Shown here: positions 1 through 10,000 of the stretch, in pieces
Layout: each line of letters opens with the position of its first letter
Numbering within the stretch: the first letter of the stretch is position 1
Assembly: GCA_007132865.1 (NCBI GenBank)
Contig: SLNU01000040.1
Location: 1-10,172, forward strand
Length of the DNA: 10,172 nucleotides
Direction of reading: 5' to 3'
From: Bacteroidales bacterium
GTDB lineage: Bacteria; Bacteroidota; Bacteroidia; Bacteroidales; UBA7960
The notes under the pieces: model-generated
Database searches by the model: none
The model's input: the letters and a program-made list of their open reading frames with translations, nothing else
Told to the model about the DNA's origin: nothing
Position numbers and translations under genes: made by a program

Positions 1-1
1 C

Positions 2-319
2 GAGGAATACGATGAGTGGGGGAACCCCAATGACCCGGAGTACTACCATTATATGCTGTCATACTCCCCTTACGACAACCTGGCATACCAGGCCTATCCG
101 AACCTCTATGTGACCTCTGGCTTGCATGACTCTCAGGTGCAGTACTTTGAGCCTACAAAATGGGTGGCCAAACTGAGGCAGTACCATACGGGTGACCAGG
201 TCATCCTACTAGATACCAATATGGATGCGGGACATGGGGGTGCTTCCGGACGCTATCGCAGGCTCAGGGAGGTCGCACGTCAATATGCCTTCATCCTGGA
301 TCTGGCAGGTGTCTGGTGA
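2..319 (+). CDS. ptrB: Oligopeptidase B (protease II), C-terminal fragment
   Basis: This is the last 105 codons of a serine peptidase of the prolyl oligopeptidase family S9A; the 5' part lies before the window. Oligopeptidase B cleaves short peptides after Arg or Lys. The fragment reads through the family's C-terminal signature: SYSPYDN, then GLHDSQVQY carrying the catalytic Asp (codon 128-130), WVAKLR, and [10 protein letters not shown] carrying the catalytic His (codon 233-235). The nucleophilic Ser would lie upstream, outside the window. From memory, the tail matches E. coli PtrB closely ([19 protein letters not shown]) and ends at the usual place, so the gene appears intact at its 3' end. 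Its TGA stop lies inside the GTGA that starts the next gene, so the two are probably translationally coupled. Whether the protein is secreted cannot be judged without the N-terminus. Confidence 0.93.
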   Translation, partial: EEYDEWGNPNDPEYYHYMLSYSPYDNLAYQAYPNLYVTSGLHDSQVQYFEPTKWVAKLRQYHTGDQVILLDTNMDAGHGGASGRYRRLREVARQYAFILDLAGVW

Positions 320-867
320 ACAGGATAGCGATCACGGGTCCGGAATCCACCGGGAAAAGCAGTCTGGCAAGGGACCTTGCCTTGTGTTTCCAGGATGTGT
401 ATGTCCCGGAGTATGCCCGGGAGTATATAGTCGGACTGAACCGGCCGTATACCCTGGAGGATATCCTGGAGATAGCCAAAGGCCAGCTGAGACAGGAAAG
501 CGACTTGGCGCGTAATGCCAGGCGCTTTCTTTTCTGTGATACCGAGCTGATCGTCACCAAGATCTGGAGCCTGCACAAATATGGTCATTGCGACCCGTTC
601 ATACTGGAACACATTAAAAAGCACCCGTATGACCTTTACCTGCTGTGCGACATTGACCTGCCATGGGAGCCGGATGCGCAAAGAGAGCATCCGCAACTCA
701 GGCAATACTTCTTTGACTGGTATAAAAGGGAGCTGGAGGAGTATGGGTTCCCTTATGCAGTGGTAAGCGGACAGTCCGGGCAGCGGCTGCAGAGCGCCAT
801 AAATGCACTTCGGGCGCATTTCCCGGAACTGGATGCAAAACCACCTGGGGCACCAATGAGCTTATAA
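316..867 (+). CDS. NadR-type P-loop kinase, predicted nicotinamide riboside kinase
   Basis: A 183-residue single-domain ATPase of the type annotated as the NadR/Ttd14 AAA domain (AAA_28). Family members phosphorylate nicotinamide riboside to NMN in NAD salvage. A Walker A motif GPESTGKSS is at residues 8-16, PEYAREY at 31-37 and a Walker B-like FLFCDTE at 71-77. [16 protein letters not shown] at 111-126 precedes [12 protein letters not shown], a typical NadR-kinase lid region. The nucleotidyltransferase and DNA-binding domains of full-length NadR are absent, which is common for Bacteroidota kinases of this group. The start is GTG at 316, overlapping the upstream TGA by 4 bases; no in-frame ATG fits before the P-loop. 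The stop overlaps the next ATG by one base (TAATG). Such kinases often sit beside the PnuC transporter; here an EamA permease follows instead. The substrate is predicted from the family only. Confidence 0.85.
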   Translation: MNRIAITGPESTGKSSLARDLALCFQDVYVPEYAREYIVGLNRPYTLEDILEIAKGQLRQESDLARNARRFLFCDTELIVTKIWSLHKYGHCDPFILEHIKKHPYDLYLLCDIDLPWEPDAQREHPQLRQYFFDWYKRELEEYGFPYAVVSGQSGQRLQSAINALRAHFPELDAKPPGAPMSL

Positions 868-1754
868 TGGAAACCGGATTAATCAGACAATACCTGCACC
901 TGCACTTTATAGTGGTCCTGCTGGGGTTTACAGCCATCCTTGGAGCCCTGATCAGTATTCCGGCCATTGAGCTGGTATGGTACCGGATGCTACTGGCATT
1001 TGCCGGACTATGGGTTTACTTCGTCTGGAAAAAGATCCCTTACCGGCTATCGTTTAAGAAGCAGCTGCATCTTTATGGAATCGGACTCGTGGTGGCACTG
1101 CACTGGATCGCGTTTTTCCACGCCATCAATGTGAGCAATGTTTCCGTGACCCTGGGGGTGTTTGCCTCGGCAACGCTTTTTACGGCATTCCTGGAGCCCT
1201 TGTTGCAGAAAAGAAGCATCCTGATGCTGGAGGTGGTAGTCGGATTGGTCATCATCCTGGGAATCTACATCATCTTTCAGTATGAGTTCCATTACCTGGA
1301 AGGCATATTTTACTCGCTGATTGCGGCCTTCCTGAACGGCTTGTTCGCAGTGCTGAATCGCAACATCAGCATGCGACACCATCCGACAGTGATAAGCTTT
1401 TATGAAATGGTCGGGGGATTTGCCTTCATTACGGTTTTTCTCCTTGTTTCAGGCGGTTTCGGGTCGGGCTTGCCGGCGGTTTCGGGCATTGACCTGTTCT
1501 ACCTGTTGCTACTGGGTCTGTTATGTACCTCATACGCTTTTACGGCCATCGTCCACATCATGAAACAGCTGTCGGCCTATACGGTGATTCTGGCCATCAA
1601 CCTGGAGCCGGTTTACGGGATTCTGCTGGCGCTACTCTTTTTTCCGGAAGCAGAGCGCATGTCGGGTGGTTTCTATCTCGGGACGCTCATCATTCTCGCT
1701 TCCGTGTTGTCATATCCTTACATGAAGCGGAAATTCCGAAAAAAACTGGTCTGA
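867..1754 (+). CDS. EamA-family (drug/metabolite transporter superfamily) permease
   Basis: A 295-residue integral inner-membrane protein with about ten hydrophobic segments in two EamA repeats, roughly residues 12-136 and 147-285. The conserved NLEPVYGILLALLFFPE stretch near 244-260 is typical of the second EamA repeat, and the first repeat has the equivalent AxLFTAFLEPLL around 102-113. The C-terminus is strongly basic (MKRKFRKKLV), consistent with a cytoplasmic end. Members move amino acids, sugars, nucleosides or other small metabolites; sequence alone does not give the substrate. The ATG at 867 overlaps the kinase stop by one base, implying coupled translation, so a cargo linked to nucleoside or NAD-precursor salvage is possible but unproven. 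There is no clear Shine-Dalgarno site. The last 45 bp overlap the 3' end of cysQ on the opposite strand, and no terminator hairpin was found after the stop. Confidence 0.88.
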   Translation: METGLIRQYLHLHFIVVLLGFTAILGALISIPAIELVWYRMLLAFAGLWVYFVWKKIPYRLSFKKQLHLYGIGLVVALHWIAFFHAINVSNVSVTLGVFASATLFTAFLEPLLQKRSILMLEVVVGLVIILGIYIIFQYEFHYLEGIFYSLIAAFLNGLFAVLNRNISMRHHPTVISFYEMVGGFAFITVFLLVSGGFGSGLPAVSGIDLFYLLLLGLLCTSYAFTAIVHIMKQLSAYTVILAINLEPVYGILLALLFFPEAERMSGGFYLGTLIILASVLSYPYMKRKFRKKLV

Positions 1755-2498
1755 ATCGGATGGGGAGCCAAAGGCGATGAACGGCGGGTTTTGAAGATTT
1801 TCCTTGTTGTAAATCAGGGGTTTGTGGTCTAACAAATTATAGACTTCCCCGCCGGCCGCACGCAGGATGGCGTGTCCGGCTGCCGTATCCCACTCATAAA
1901 TGGATGTACAGCGGGGATAAATGTTCATTCGGCCGTCGGCCATCTCACAAAACTTCAGCGAACTGCCAACGGCCCTGATTTCTGCACCCCCGTATCGTTC
2001 AGAAATCATATCGATCAGGTTTTGGGTTTTGGGTTCCCGGTGTGAGCGGCTGACCCCGATGACGACGCTGCCCGGAGATACACCCGCTTTTTTTTGTATA
2101 CTCCCGTCTCCTTTCATCCCGCTCCACAGCTTGCCGGATACCGGTGCATATATAACTCCCAGGACAGGCTGGCCGTTCTCAATCAATGCGATATTGACGG
2201 TGAACTCGCCGCTGCCCGAGAGGAACTCTCTGGTACCATCCAACGGATCTACCAACCAGACCTTCTGCCATGATTTTCTTTTTGAAAAAACTTCCTGCGG
2301 CGTCTCTTCGCTAATGACCGGGTAGTGGGTGCTTTTCAAGTGCCCCATAATGACTCGGTTGGCATCCTGGTCTGCCTGTGTTACGGGGGATCCGTCTGGC
2401 TTGCTGATCACTTTCACAGGAGAGCGGTACACCTTCATGATGGCCTGCCCGGCTTGCAGGGCCGCCTGGATTGCAATATGTTTTAATGTGTCAGGCAT
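1710..2498 (-). CDS. cysQ: 3'(2'),5'-bisphosphate nucleotidase CysQ
   Basis: A 262-residue Mg2+-dependent phosphatase of the inositol monophosphatase superfamily. CysQ converts 3'-phosphoadenosine 5'-phosphate (PAP), the by-product of PAPS use, to AMP and so relieves inhibition during sulfate assimilation. Visible motifs, in order: GSPVTQADQDAN, PVISEET (metal-binding Glu pair), LVDPLDGTREFLSGSGEFTVNIAL (the signature with the metal-binding Asp residues), and EWDTAAGHAILRAAGG (second metal-binding motif). I chose the ATG at 2498 (MPDTLKHIAIQAA), which begins directly at the family's first helix. The frame stays open for 67 more codons to 2699, but that stretch is low-complexity, cysteine-rich and crosses the promoter repeats. 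The C-terminus runs about 15 residues past FIAFG into a tail (DSDQFFSEFPLHVRI) encoded opposite the permease 3' end. An A8 run on the coding strand (2095-2088) encodes Lys-Lys and looks ordinary. Confidence 0.93.
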   Translation of the reverse strand: MPDTLKHIAIQAALQAGQAIMKVYRSPVKVISKPDGSPVTQADQDANRVIMGHLKSTHYPVISEETPQEVFSKRKSWQKVWLVDPLDGTREFLSGSGEFTVNIALIENGQPVLGVIYAPVSGKLWSGMKGDGSIQKKAGVSPGSVVIGVSRSHREPKTQNLIDMISERYGGAEIRAVGSSLKFCEMADGRMNIYPRCTSIYEWDTAAGHAILRAAGGEVYNLLDHKPLIYNKENLQNPPFIAFGSPSDSDQFFSEFPLHVRI

Positions 2499-2505
2499 GG
2501 GGGGA

Positions 2506-2513
2506 CAAATATA
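2506..2513 (-). promoter_or_regulatory. Putative -7 promoter box for cysQ
   Basis: On the - strand this reads TATATTTG, an exact match to the Bacteroidota primary sigma -7 consensus TAnnTTTG. It ends only 7 bp before the cysQ ATG, so transcription from it would give an almost leaderless message. The best upstream TTG lies about 24 bp away, longer than the usual spacing of about 20. A second copy of the same sequence (TATATTTA, 2536-2529) lies 23 bp upstream and would give a leader of about 25 nt. Confidence 0.5.
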
Positions 2514-2546
2514 ACAATGATTGCCGTCTAAATATAGCAATGATTG
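2507..2546. repeat. 17-bp direct repeat, two copies at 23-bp spacing
   Basis: AAATATAACAATGATTG (2507-2523) recurs as AAATATAGCAATGATTG (2530-2546), with one difference in 17. The start-to-start distance is 23 bp, with 6 bp between copies. Both copies contain the - strand TATATTT core of the putative cysQ promoter. The arrangement could be a duplicated promoter or two binding sites about two helical turns apart. Function is inferred; the repeat itself is directly visible. Confidence 0.85.
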
Positions 2547-2586
2547 ATTGTTAATGGAAACAATTTGTCCCCGTGCTTGTTTATTG

Positions 2587-2600
2587 GAACACGCGGGTTC
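2587..2600. repeat. 14-bp near-palindrome (possible operator)
   Basis: GAACACGCGGGTTC is a dyad in which six of seven symmetric base pairs match; only the A/G pair at positions 5 and 10 breaks it. It lies 84 bp upstream of the peroxidase start, in an otherwise AT-rich stretch. A dimeric regulator could bind such a site. There is no direct evidence of function, and a palindrome this short can arise by chance. Confidence 0.35.
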
Positions 2601-2613
2601 TTGCGGCAGGAGC

Positions 2614-2663
2614 GAATCATACGGCCGGCAGATAAGAATCGTACGGCAGATACGAATCATAAA
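2614..2663. repeat. Degenerate tandem repeat upstream of the peroxidase gene
   Basis: The unit GAATCATACGG...CAGATAA occurs as a 22-bp copy (2614-2635), an 18-bp copy missing four bases (2636-2653) and a partial third copy beginning GAATCATAAA (2654-2663). It ends about 20 bp before the peroxidase ATG, so it would lie in the 5' leader or promoter of that gene. No clear TAnnTTTG box was found here on the + strand, so the peroxidase promoter is not identified. Confidence 0.6.
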
Positions 2664-2683
2664 TAACATTAATCTGAATATAC

Positions 2684-5256
<2,573 letters not shown>

Positions 5257-5294
5257 CTAATTTTTCCCCTCTTAAGGAAATGAAATTCCCAGTT

Positions 5295-7034
5295 TCAGAA
5301 GGCATAAGTGACCCCGCCCAGGAAGTTGAATTGCTGGCTAGGATAGTTCATCCAGCGCTGCAGCGGTTCGTTGCTTACATTGTTGAAATTCAAGAAGATG
5401 GATAGCAGCTTGGAGTACCGGTATTCGATGCCCAGGCTGGCATCAAGATGAAACCCCTGGATCTCTGCCGCGGCAGGGTTCCCCGATTCGTCGAACACCC
5501 GGCCATAAGTCTGATTCCGCGTGTACCCGTCAGCCGTCAAAATGATCTTGTCCTGAATATTGTATCTCAAATTCACAGAGAACAACAGGGTCGGGGTATG
5601 CCATGCCTCTATCTGGTCGGTCAGCATGTACTGGAAGTAGTTGACGGCAAAGCGTGTGGAGAACCTTTCGTGGAAACGTGCAAACAGCTCTCCCCGTGCA
5701 TTGAAACGTTTGATGTCATCGTAAACCACGGTAAATTGGTTGTGGAGTACCTGGGTCGTGTCGGTCACAAAGAACGGATGGTTCTCGATGGTGGCGTTGT
5801 TTACGCTTAGGTTGTATGACAGGAAGTCGCTCAGTGACCCACGGATCCCGCCGCCGATCTCTGACTTTACGTTCATGAAACGCAGCGGCACCATGGTGTT
5901 TACAAAGGGGTTCATGGTCGTGACTGAGTACAGGGAGTGCTTCTCCAGTCCGCCTGAAAAACTTGCGTGGGCCACAAGGACGTTCTCTATTAGGTTTGCC
6001 TCGGCCTCGAACAGGGGATAGGCCCGGAAGAACGAGACTGAGTCCAGCTCAAAAGAGGTGTTCACCCCCAATGAGAAGCTTAAGAGGCCGTATTTTGACC
6101 AGATGCGGGGTTTTAACTGGACCAAAAAGGTGTTGATGGTATCGGCCGTGGTGGTGTTGTTATAGAAATCCACCCCGGCATCCAGGCTGAAATACTGCTT
6201 GTCTGCAAGTCCGAACGGATCCTGGCTGATTGAACTACCCAAATGGCTGCTGAAGTTGGCATGGTGCTCCCCGGCATCGTACTGGTCGAACAACCAATGG
6301 TAACCAATTGTGTACTGCTGCCTGAGCCGGGTGGAGTCTGCGTGGTGGGTGCCAAAACCCATTCGTCCTGAAAAACGGTTGAACACCTGGGCGATCTCAG
6401 CTTTATCCAGTCCGTCTACATAATCATGCAATGGATGGTCCCCCTCGGGATAGTCGCTCAGTCTGTAACCATAGTAATGCAGTCCGTTGCGCTCGTACAT
6501 GAGGTTCCCGTCCAACGTGTGGTTGCGAAGGAATTTTTTCCCGTGCACATGGGCCAGGTTGTTGCTGTACCCGCTGAAGCCGCGGTCTTCAATGCCGCCG
6601 CCGGAGGACATATGCTTCAGGTGAACGCCCAGGGCGTGCTGATTTGAGCGAAGGGAATTGAAAAACCCTTCAAAATAAGGCGTGGAGTAAGTCCCGTATC
6701 CTCCCTTCACAAGTCCGCGGTAAAGCTTATCAAGCGGCTCCCCCCGCATTCTTGCCGGGGCTATTGGTTCCAGGGTGAATGGGGTGATCATCTTTTCGGA
6801 CTGTATGTCATAATTGAAAACCAGCCTGACCTGGGTGGTGTCATCGATCCTCGGGTTCAATGCGATTTTAAAGGCATCCGAGATGGTTGGCTGGTAAGGG
6901 GCGACCACCCTGATCTCTTCCAGGTCAAAAGGTTCCTGTCCCCGGGTGTGAAACGGCAACAAAAGGACCATGCAGGCCACAAAGCCGGAGTAAATGATGT
7001 GTCGGACCATATCTTCTTTGTTTTTCGGGTTCAT
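5295..7034 (-). CDS. Outer-membrane beta-barrel protein, plug-less TonB-receptor-like
   Basis: A 579-residue exported protein. A signal peptide (hydrophobic VRHIIYSGFVACMVLLLPFHTRGQ) ends near residue 33. Next comes a short periplasmic-looking segment with the motif VVAPYQPTISDAFKIALNP (about 43-61). From about residue 105 the pattern is alternating hydrophobic/aromatic strands with Gly and Tyr, ending in GGVTYAF with a terminal Phe, the usual signal for BAM-dependent barrel insertion. I see no TonB-dependent receptor plug domain or carboxypeptidase-like repeat, although databases often label relatives TonB-dependent receptors. The ATG at 7034 lies 13 bp after the TPR gene stop, so the two almost certainly share a message. 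Met9 (7010), preceded by AAAGAAG, is a plausible alternative start with a more typical signal-peptide N-region. Function unknown; a partner of the TPR protein is the natural inference. Confidence 0.78.
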   Translation of the reverse strand: MNPKNKEDMVRHIIYSGFVACMVLLLPFHTRGQEPFDLEEIRVVAPYQPTISDAFKIALNPRIDDTTQVRLVFNYDIQSEKMITPFTLEPIAPARMRGEPLDKLYRGLVKGGYGTYSTPYFEGFFNSLRSNQHALGVHLKHMSSGGGIEDRGFSGYSNNLAHVHGKKFLRNHTLDGNLMYERNGLHYYGYRLSDYPEGDHPLHDYVDGLDKAEIAQVFNRFSGRMGFGTHHADSTRLRQQYTIGYHWLFDQYDAGEHHANFSSHLGSSISQDPFGLADKQYFSLDAGVDFYNNTTTADTINTFLVQLKPRIWSKYGLLSFSLGVNTSFELDSVSFFRAYPLFEAEANLIENVLVAHASFSGGLEKHSLYSVTTMNPFVNTMVPLRFMNVKSEIGGGIRGSLSDFLSYNLSVNNATIENHPFFVTDTTQVLHNQFTVVYDDIKRFNARGELFARFHERFSTRFAVNYFQYMLTDQIEAWHTPTLLFSVNLRYNIQDKIILTADGYTRNQTYGRVFDESGNPAAAEIQGFHLDASLGIEYRYSKLLSIFLNFNNVSNEPLQRWMNYPSQQFNFLGGVTYAF

Positions 7035-7047
7035 CTTTGGTCGTGTT

Positions 7048-10000
7048 TTAGTTGCGGGGATTGCCGAAATCTACCTCAATGGGTTCTTTCTCCCCTGGCT
7101 GTTCGCCCTGTTCCCTGTCAATCAGCACCTGTAGCTTGGCCTCGGCCTGCGATTTGAGGTCTTCCCCTTCATAATTGTCGATGATGCTCTGAAGGGTATG
7201 CCTGGCCTGAAAATCATCTCCGGTCTCCATGTAGACATCTGCCAGAAGCAAAAAGGTCTTGGCCAGCCAATAGCCATGGGCTGATAGTTTTCCAACATAG
7301 TCAAACACCATGGTTTCAGATTTTTCGTAGTCGCCAAGCCTGAATTCTATCAACACAAGATTATACATGGCTTCAGCCGCCATGCTGTTGTCTGCGACTT
7401 CTGCCGCCATCCTGAGTTCTGACCGCGCCAGCTCAAGGTTCTGCATGCCCATGGCTGCCAGTCCGCTGACAAGGTGGGATTCCTGCAGGATCTCCTGGGT
7501 GATCTTGTCGGTATCCTTAACCATTTGTGAGGCCGCGATGGCTTCTCCGCTGCGTCCCAAACGGTGCAGGCTTCGCATCTTTCCGATACGGGCTTCCATT
7601 ACGTTGGCCCTGAATTCCGCTATCTCTTCAAGGCTTATGAAGTATGCAAGTGCCTGTTCGTAATTGCCTTGCCGGAACTCAATCTGCGAAGCCCTGGACA
7701 ATGCATTCTCAGAGAATTTGGACTTGGGCCGTGCGATTACCTCCCTGTAACCGATCATGGCCTGGTTGAAGTTGTTTCGGCGGAATTCGCATTCGGATCG
7801 GTAGAAGTGGGCGTTCAAGGAGAAAATGCCATTTGGGAACCGCTCCAGGTAATTGGTGAAGCTGCGGATGGCATTTTCGCAATCCCCCTGCATATAACGG
7901 CTCTCTGCAGCTACATACGACAGGGAATCCTGCTGAGCGGTGGTGACATCCGCAAAACCAAGATTGGCGCTATAACGCACATATTCATCTACCTGGTCAA
8001 GGCTCACATAGATGTTTTGGATGGTTCCCAGTGCCTCCTGGGATTCCGGACTCCCCGGGTAATCGCTTACCACTTGCTTGAAGACCTGCAGGGCCCTTTG
8101 ATCCTCATTGTTGTTGTAATGGATCAGTCCGGTTTTCAGCATGGCGCTCTTGACATAGCTGCTGTTGGGATGCTGGTTGATCACCTGGCTGAAGTAGGCC
8201 ATGGCTTGCTGGCTGTTGTTCAGCACCAGGTAAGTGTTGGCCAGTTCGTATTTGGCGTCGTCTGCATAGGAGGAGCGTCCGAAGGTGGTCAGGAATTGCT
8301 GGAGGGTAGTCACTTTGTCCTCAAATCGTCCCATGACACCGAATGTCAATGCCTTCTGAAAAGCGGCATAATCGTTGTCAATCACCCCGATGCGGATGGC
8401 GCTGTCGTAAAAATCCAGGGCCTGCTGGTAGTTCTTAGATATAAAATGGCTGTCGGCAAGACGCAGGTGGGCGTCGTTCAGCAAGCGGCGGTCCTCGCGG
8501 GAATCGGTGATGAACCTTCTGAATGCAGCAATGGCACGCGGATAGTCTTTCTTCTTGAAGTGGGCGTACCCGATGGAATAATGGGCCCGGTTGAATATAT
8601 CCAGGCTATTGGCTCCAGGGCTGGCCAGAAAGGCCTCGTGGGCCCTTACACTTTGGTCATATTGCTCGAGCCGGTAATGGGCCTCACCTTCCCAGAACAT
8701 GCTTTGGGAGTAAACCTGCCGATTATCAGAAAACCTTCTGGATTTCTGGAAATGGGCGATGGCATCTGAGAATGAGCCGTTGTTGAATAACTCGATCCCG
8801 CGGAAATAACTGATGCGCTGGTAAGCCTCCCGCAGCCTCACGGTGTTGATGTTCATTCGCTCGATGGAGGTCAGGGCTTCCTTGTAGTTGCTGGTCGTCA
8901 GGTAGAGGTCAACCAGGTAAGTGTTTGCTTCGGTGGCCCGCTCTGAATCGGGATAATCATCCAGATACCTCTGGAAAGACAGGATGGCCTCGTTGTAAGG
9001 ATCAAGACTTAATTCGTAGGATAGTTTTCCATAATTGAACAGGGATTCCCGGGTGATGAACCCCACATGGCCGAGCTGATAAGCCCTGCTGAAGGCATTG
9101 CGGGCGAAGTTCTTCTGTCCGGTTCCGATATAGGCGGCAGCCAGGTGATAGTAGGCATTTTGCGCCAGCTCATCAGAACCGTTGGATGCCCTTTGCAAAT
9201 GCTCTATTGCGCTGTTATAATCACCGGTTCCATAGTAGGCAAACCCGATCTGATAGTGGTCGTCCCTGGTCGCGGAAGACCCGACTTCCTGTATGTGTCT
9301 TCTCAAGTAAGGGATTGCTTCTTCAAAGGCTCCCCGGCGAAACCAGGCTTCACCGATCAGGCGGGCTATCTCACCGGCCCTCCTCGGACTGGCTTCCTCA
9401 AGCAGGTTGGGGGCGTAGTCCAGCAGGGCATCAAAGTTTTCCTGCAAATAGTAGATGTGGGTCACGTAATAGGGAATCACCGGACCAAAATTCTCGTCCC
9501 GGCTAAGGCGCCTGAAATTTTCCAGGGCCGAGTCGTAATCCCCCTCCAGGTAACCGATGTGTCCGTTGTAATAAGTGGCGGGGGCGTAGTAGGGGGAGGC
9601 CGGGTCACGGACCTGGGCAAGGGCTTGCCTTGCGGCAGGATACTCCTCGATCATAAAATGGCTGTACCCTACCTTAAACAGATATTCCAGTCTTTTTCCG
9701 GGCTCCAGCCGGTTGCCGTTAAAACTGGTGAACCAGTGCACTGCTTCCCGGTAATTCCGCTTCCGGTAATTCAGGTTTCCCATCTGGAATCTTGCCAGGT
9801 TTTGCCCTGGATGCGTCGGATAGGTGTTTATATAATCCACCAGCAGCGCCTCCGCATCGGGGTTGAACAACTCGGCAGCGGAGATCCCTTTGTAATACAT
9901 CGCACTCCCAAGGACTTCGGATTCCGGGTCATCGATCCGGTCAATAACCTGCTGGAACATTTCCCTGGCCGCCCCGAATTTTTGTTTGTTGAACAACTCC

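Larger units (their letters stand above)
2501..2572. repeat. Perfect 10-bp inverted repeat flanking the cysQ promoter repeats
   Basis: GGGGACAAAT (2501-2510) and ATTTGTCCCC (2563-2572) are exact reverse complements with 52 bp between them. Arm centres are 62 bp apart, close to six helical turns, so proteins bound at each arm could face the same side of the DNA. The left arm covers part of the cysQ -7-like box. It may be a paired operator serving the divergent cysQ and peroxidase genes. An RNA hairpin is less likely given the long spacer. Confidence 0.7.

Noticed and set aside
280..819. 179-codon open frame on the - strand opposite the NadR-type kinase
   Set aside because: The + strand frame has a Walker A motif and coupled start and stop overlaps; the antisense frame has no recognisable motif.
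2088..2095. A8 run on the coding strand of cysQ as a frameshift or phase-variation site
   Set aside because: The frame is intact and encodes Gln-Lys-Lys within a full-length CysQ; there is no hairpin or overlapping gene product that would suggest programmed slippage.
2571..2598. Possible hairpin CCGTG...CACGCGG in the cysQ/peroxidase intergenic region
   Set aside because: The stem needs a bulge after three or four pairs and has a long loop; too weak to call a riboswitch or terminator.
5258..5284. Weak stem TTTCC/GGAAA between the barrel gene and gyrB as a terminator
   Set aside because: Only five AT-rich pairs, and on the - strand it is followed by AATTAG rather than a T-tract, so it is not a convincing intrinsic terminator.
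7564..8769. 401-codon open frame on the + strand opposite the TPR gene
   Set aside because: It is antisense to a continuous TPR coding region; its composition mirrors the complementary codons and shows no recognisable domain. Long antisense frames are expected opposite GC-rich repetitive genes.
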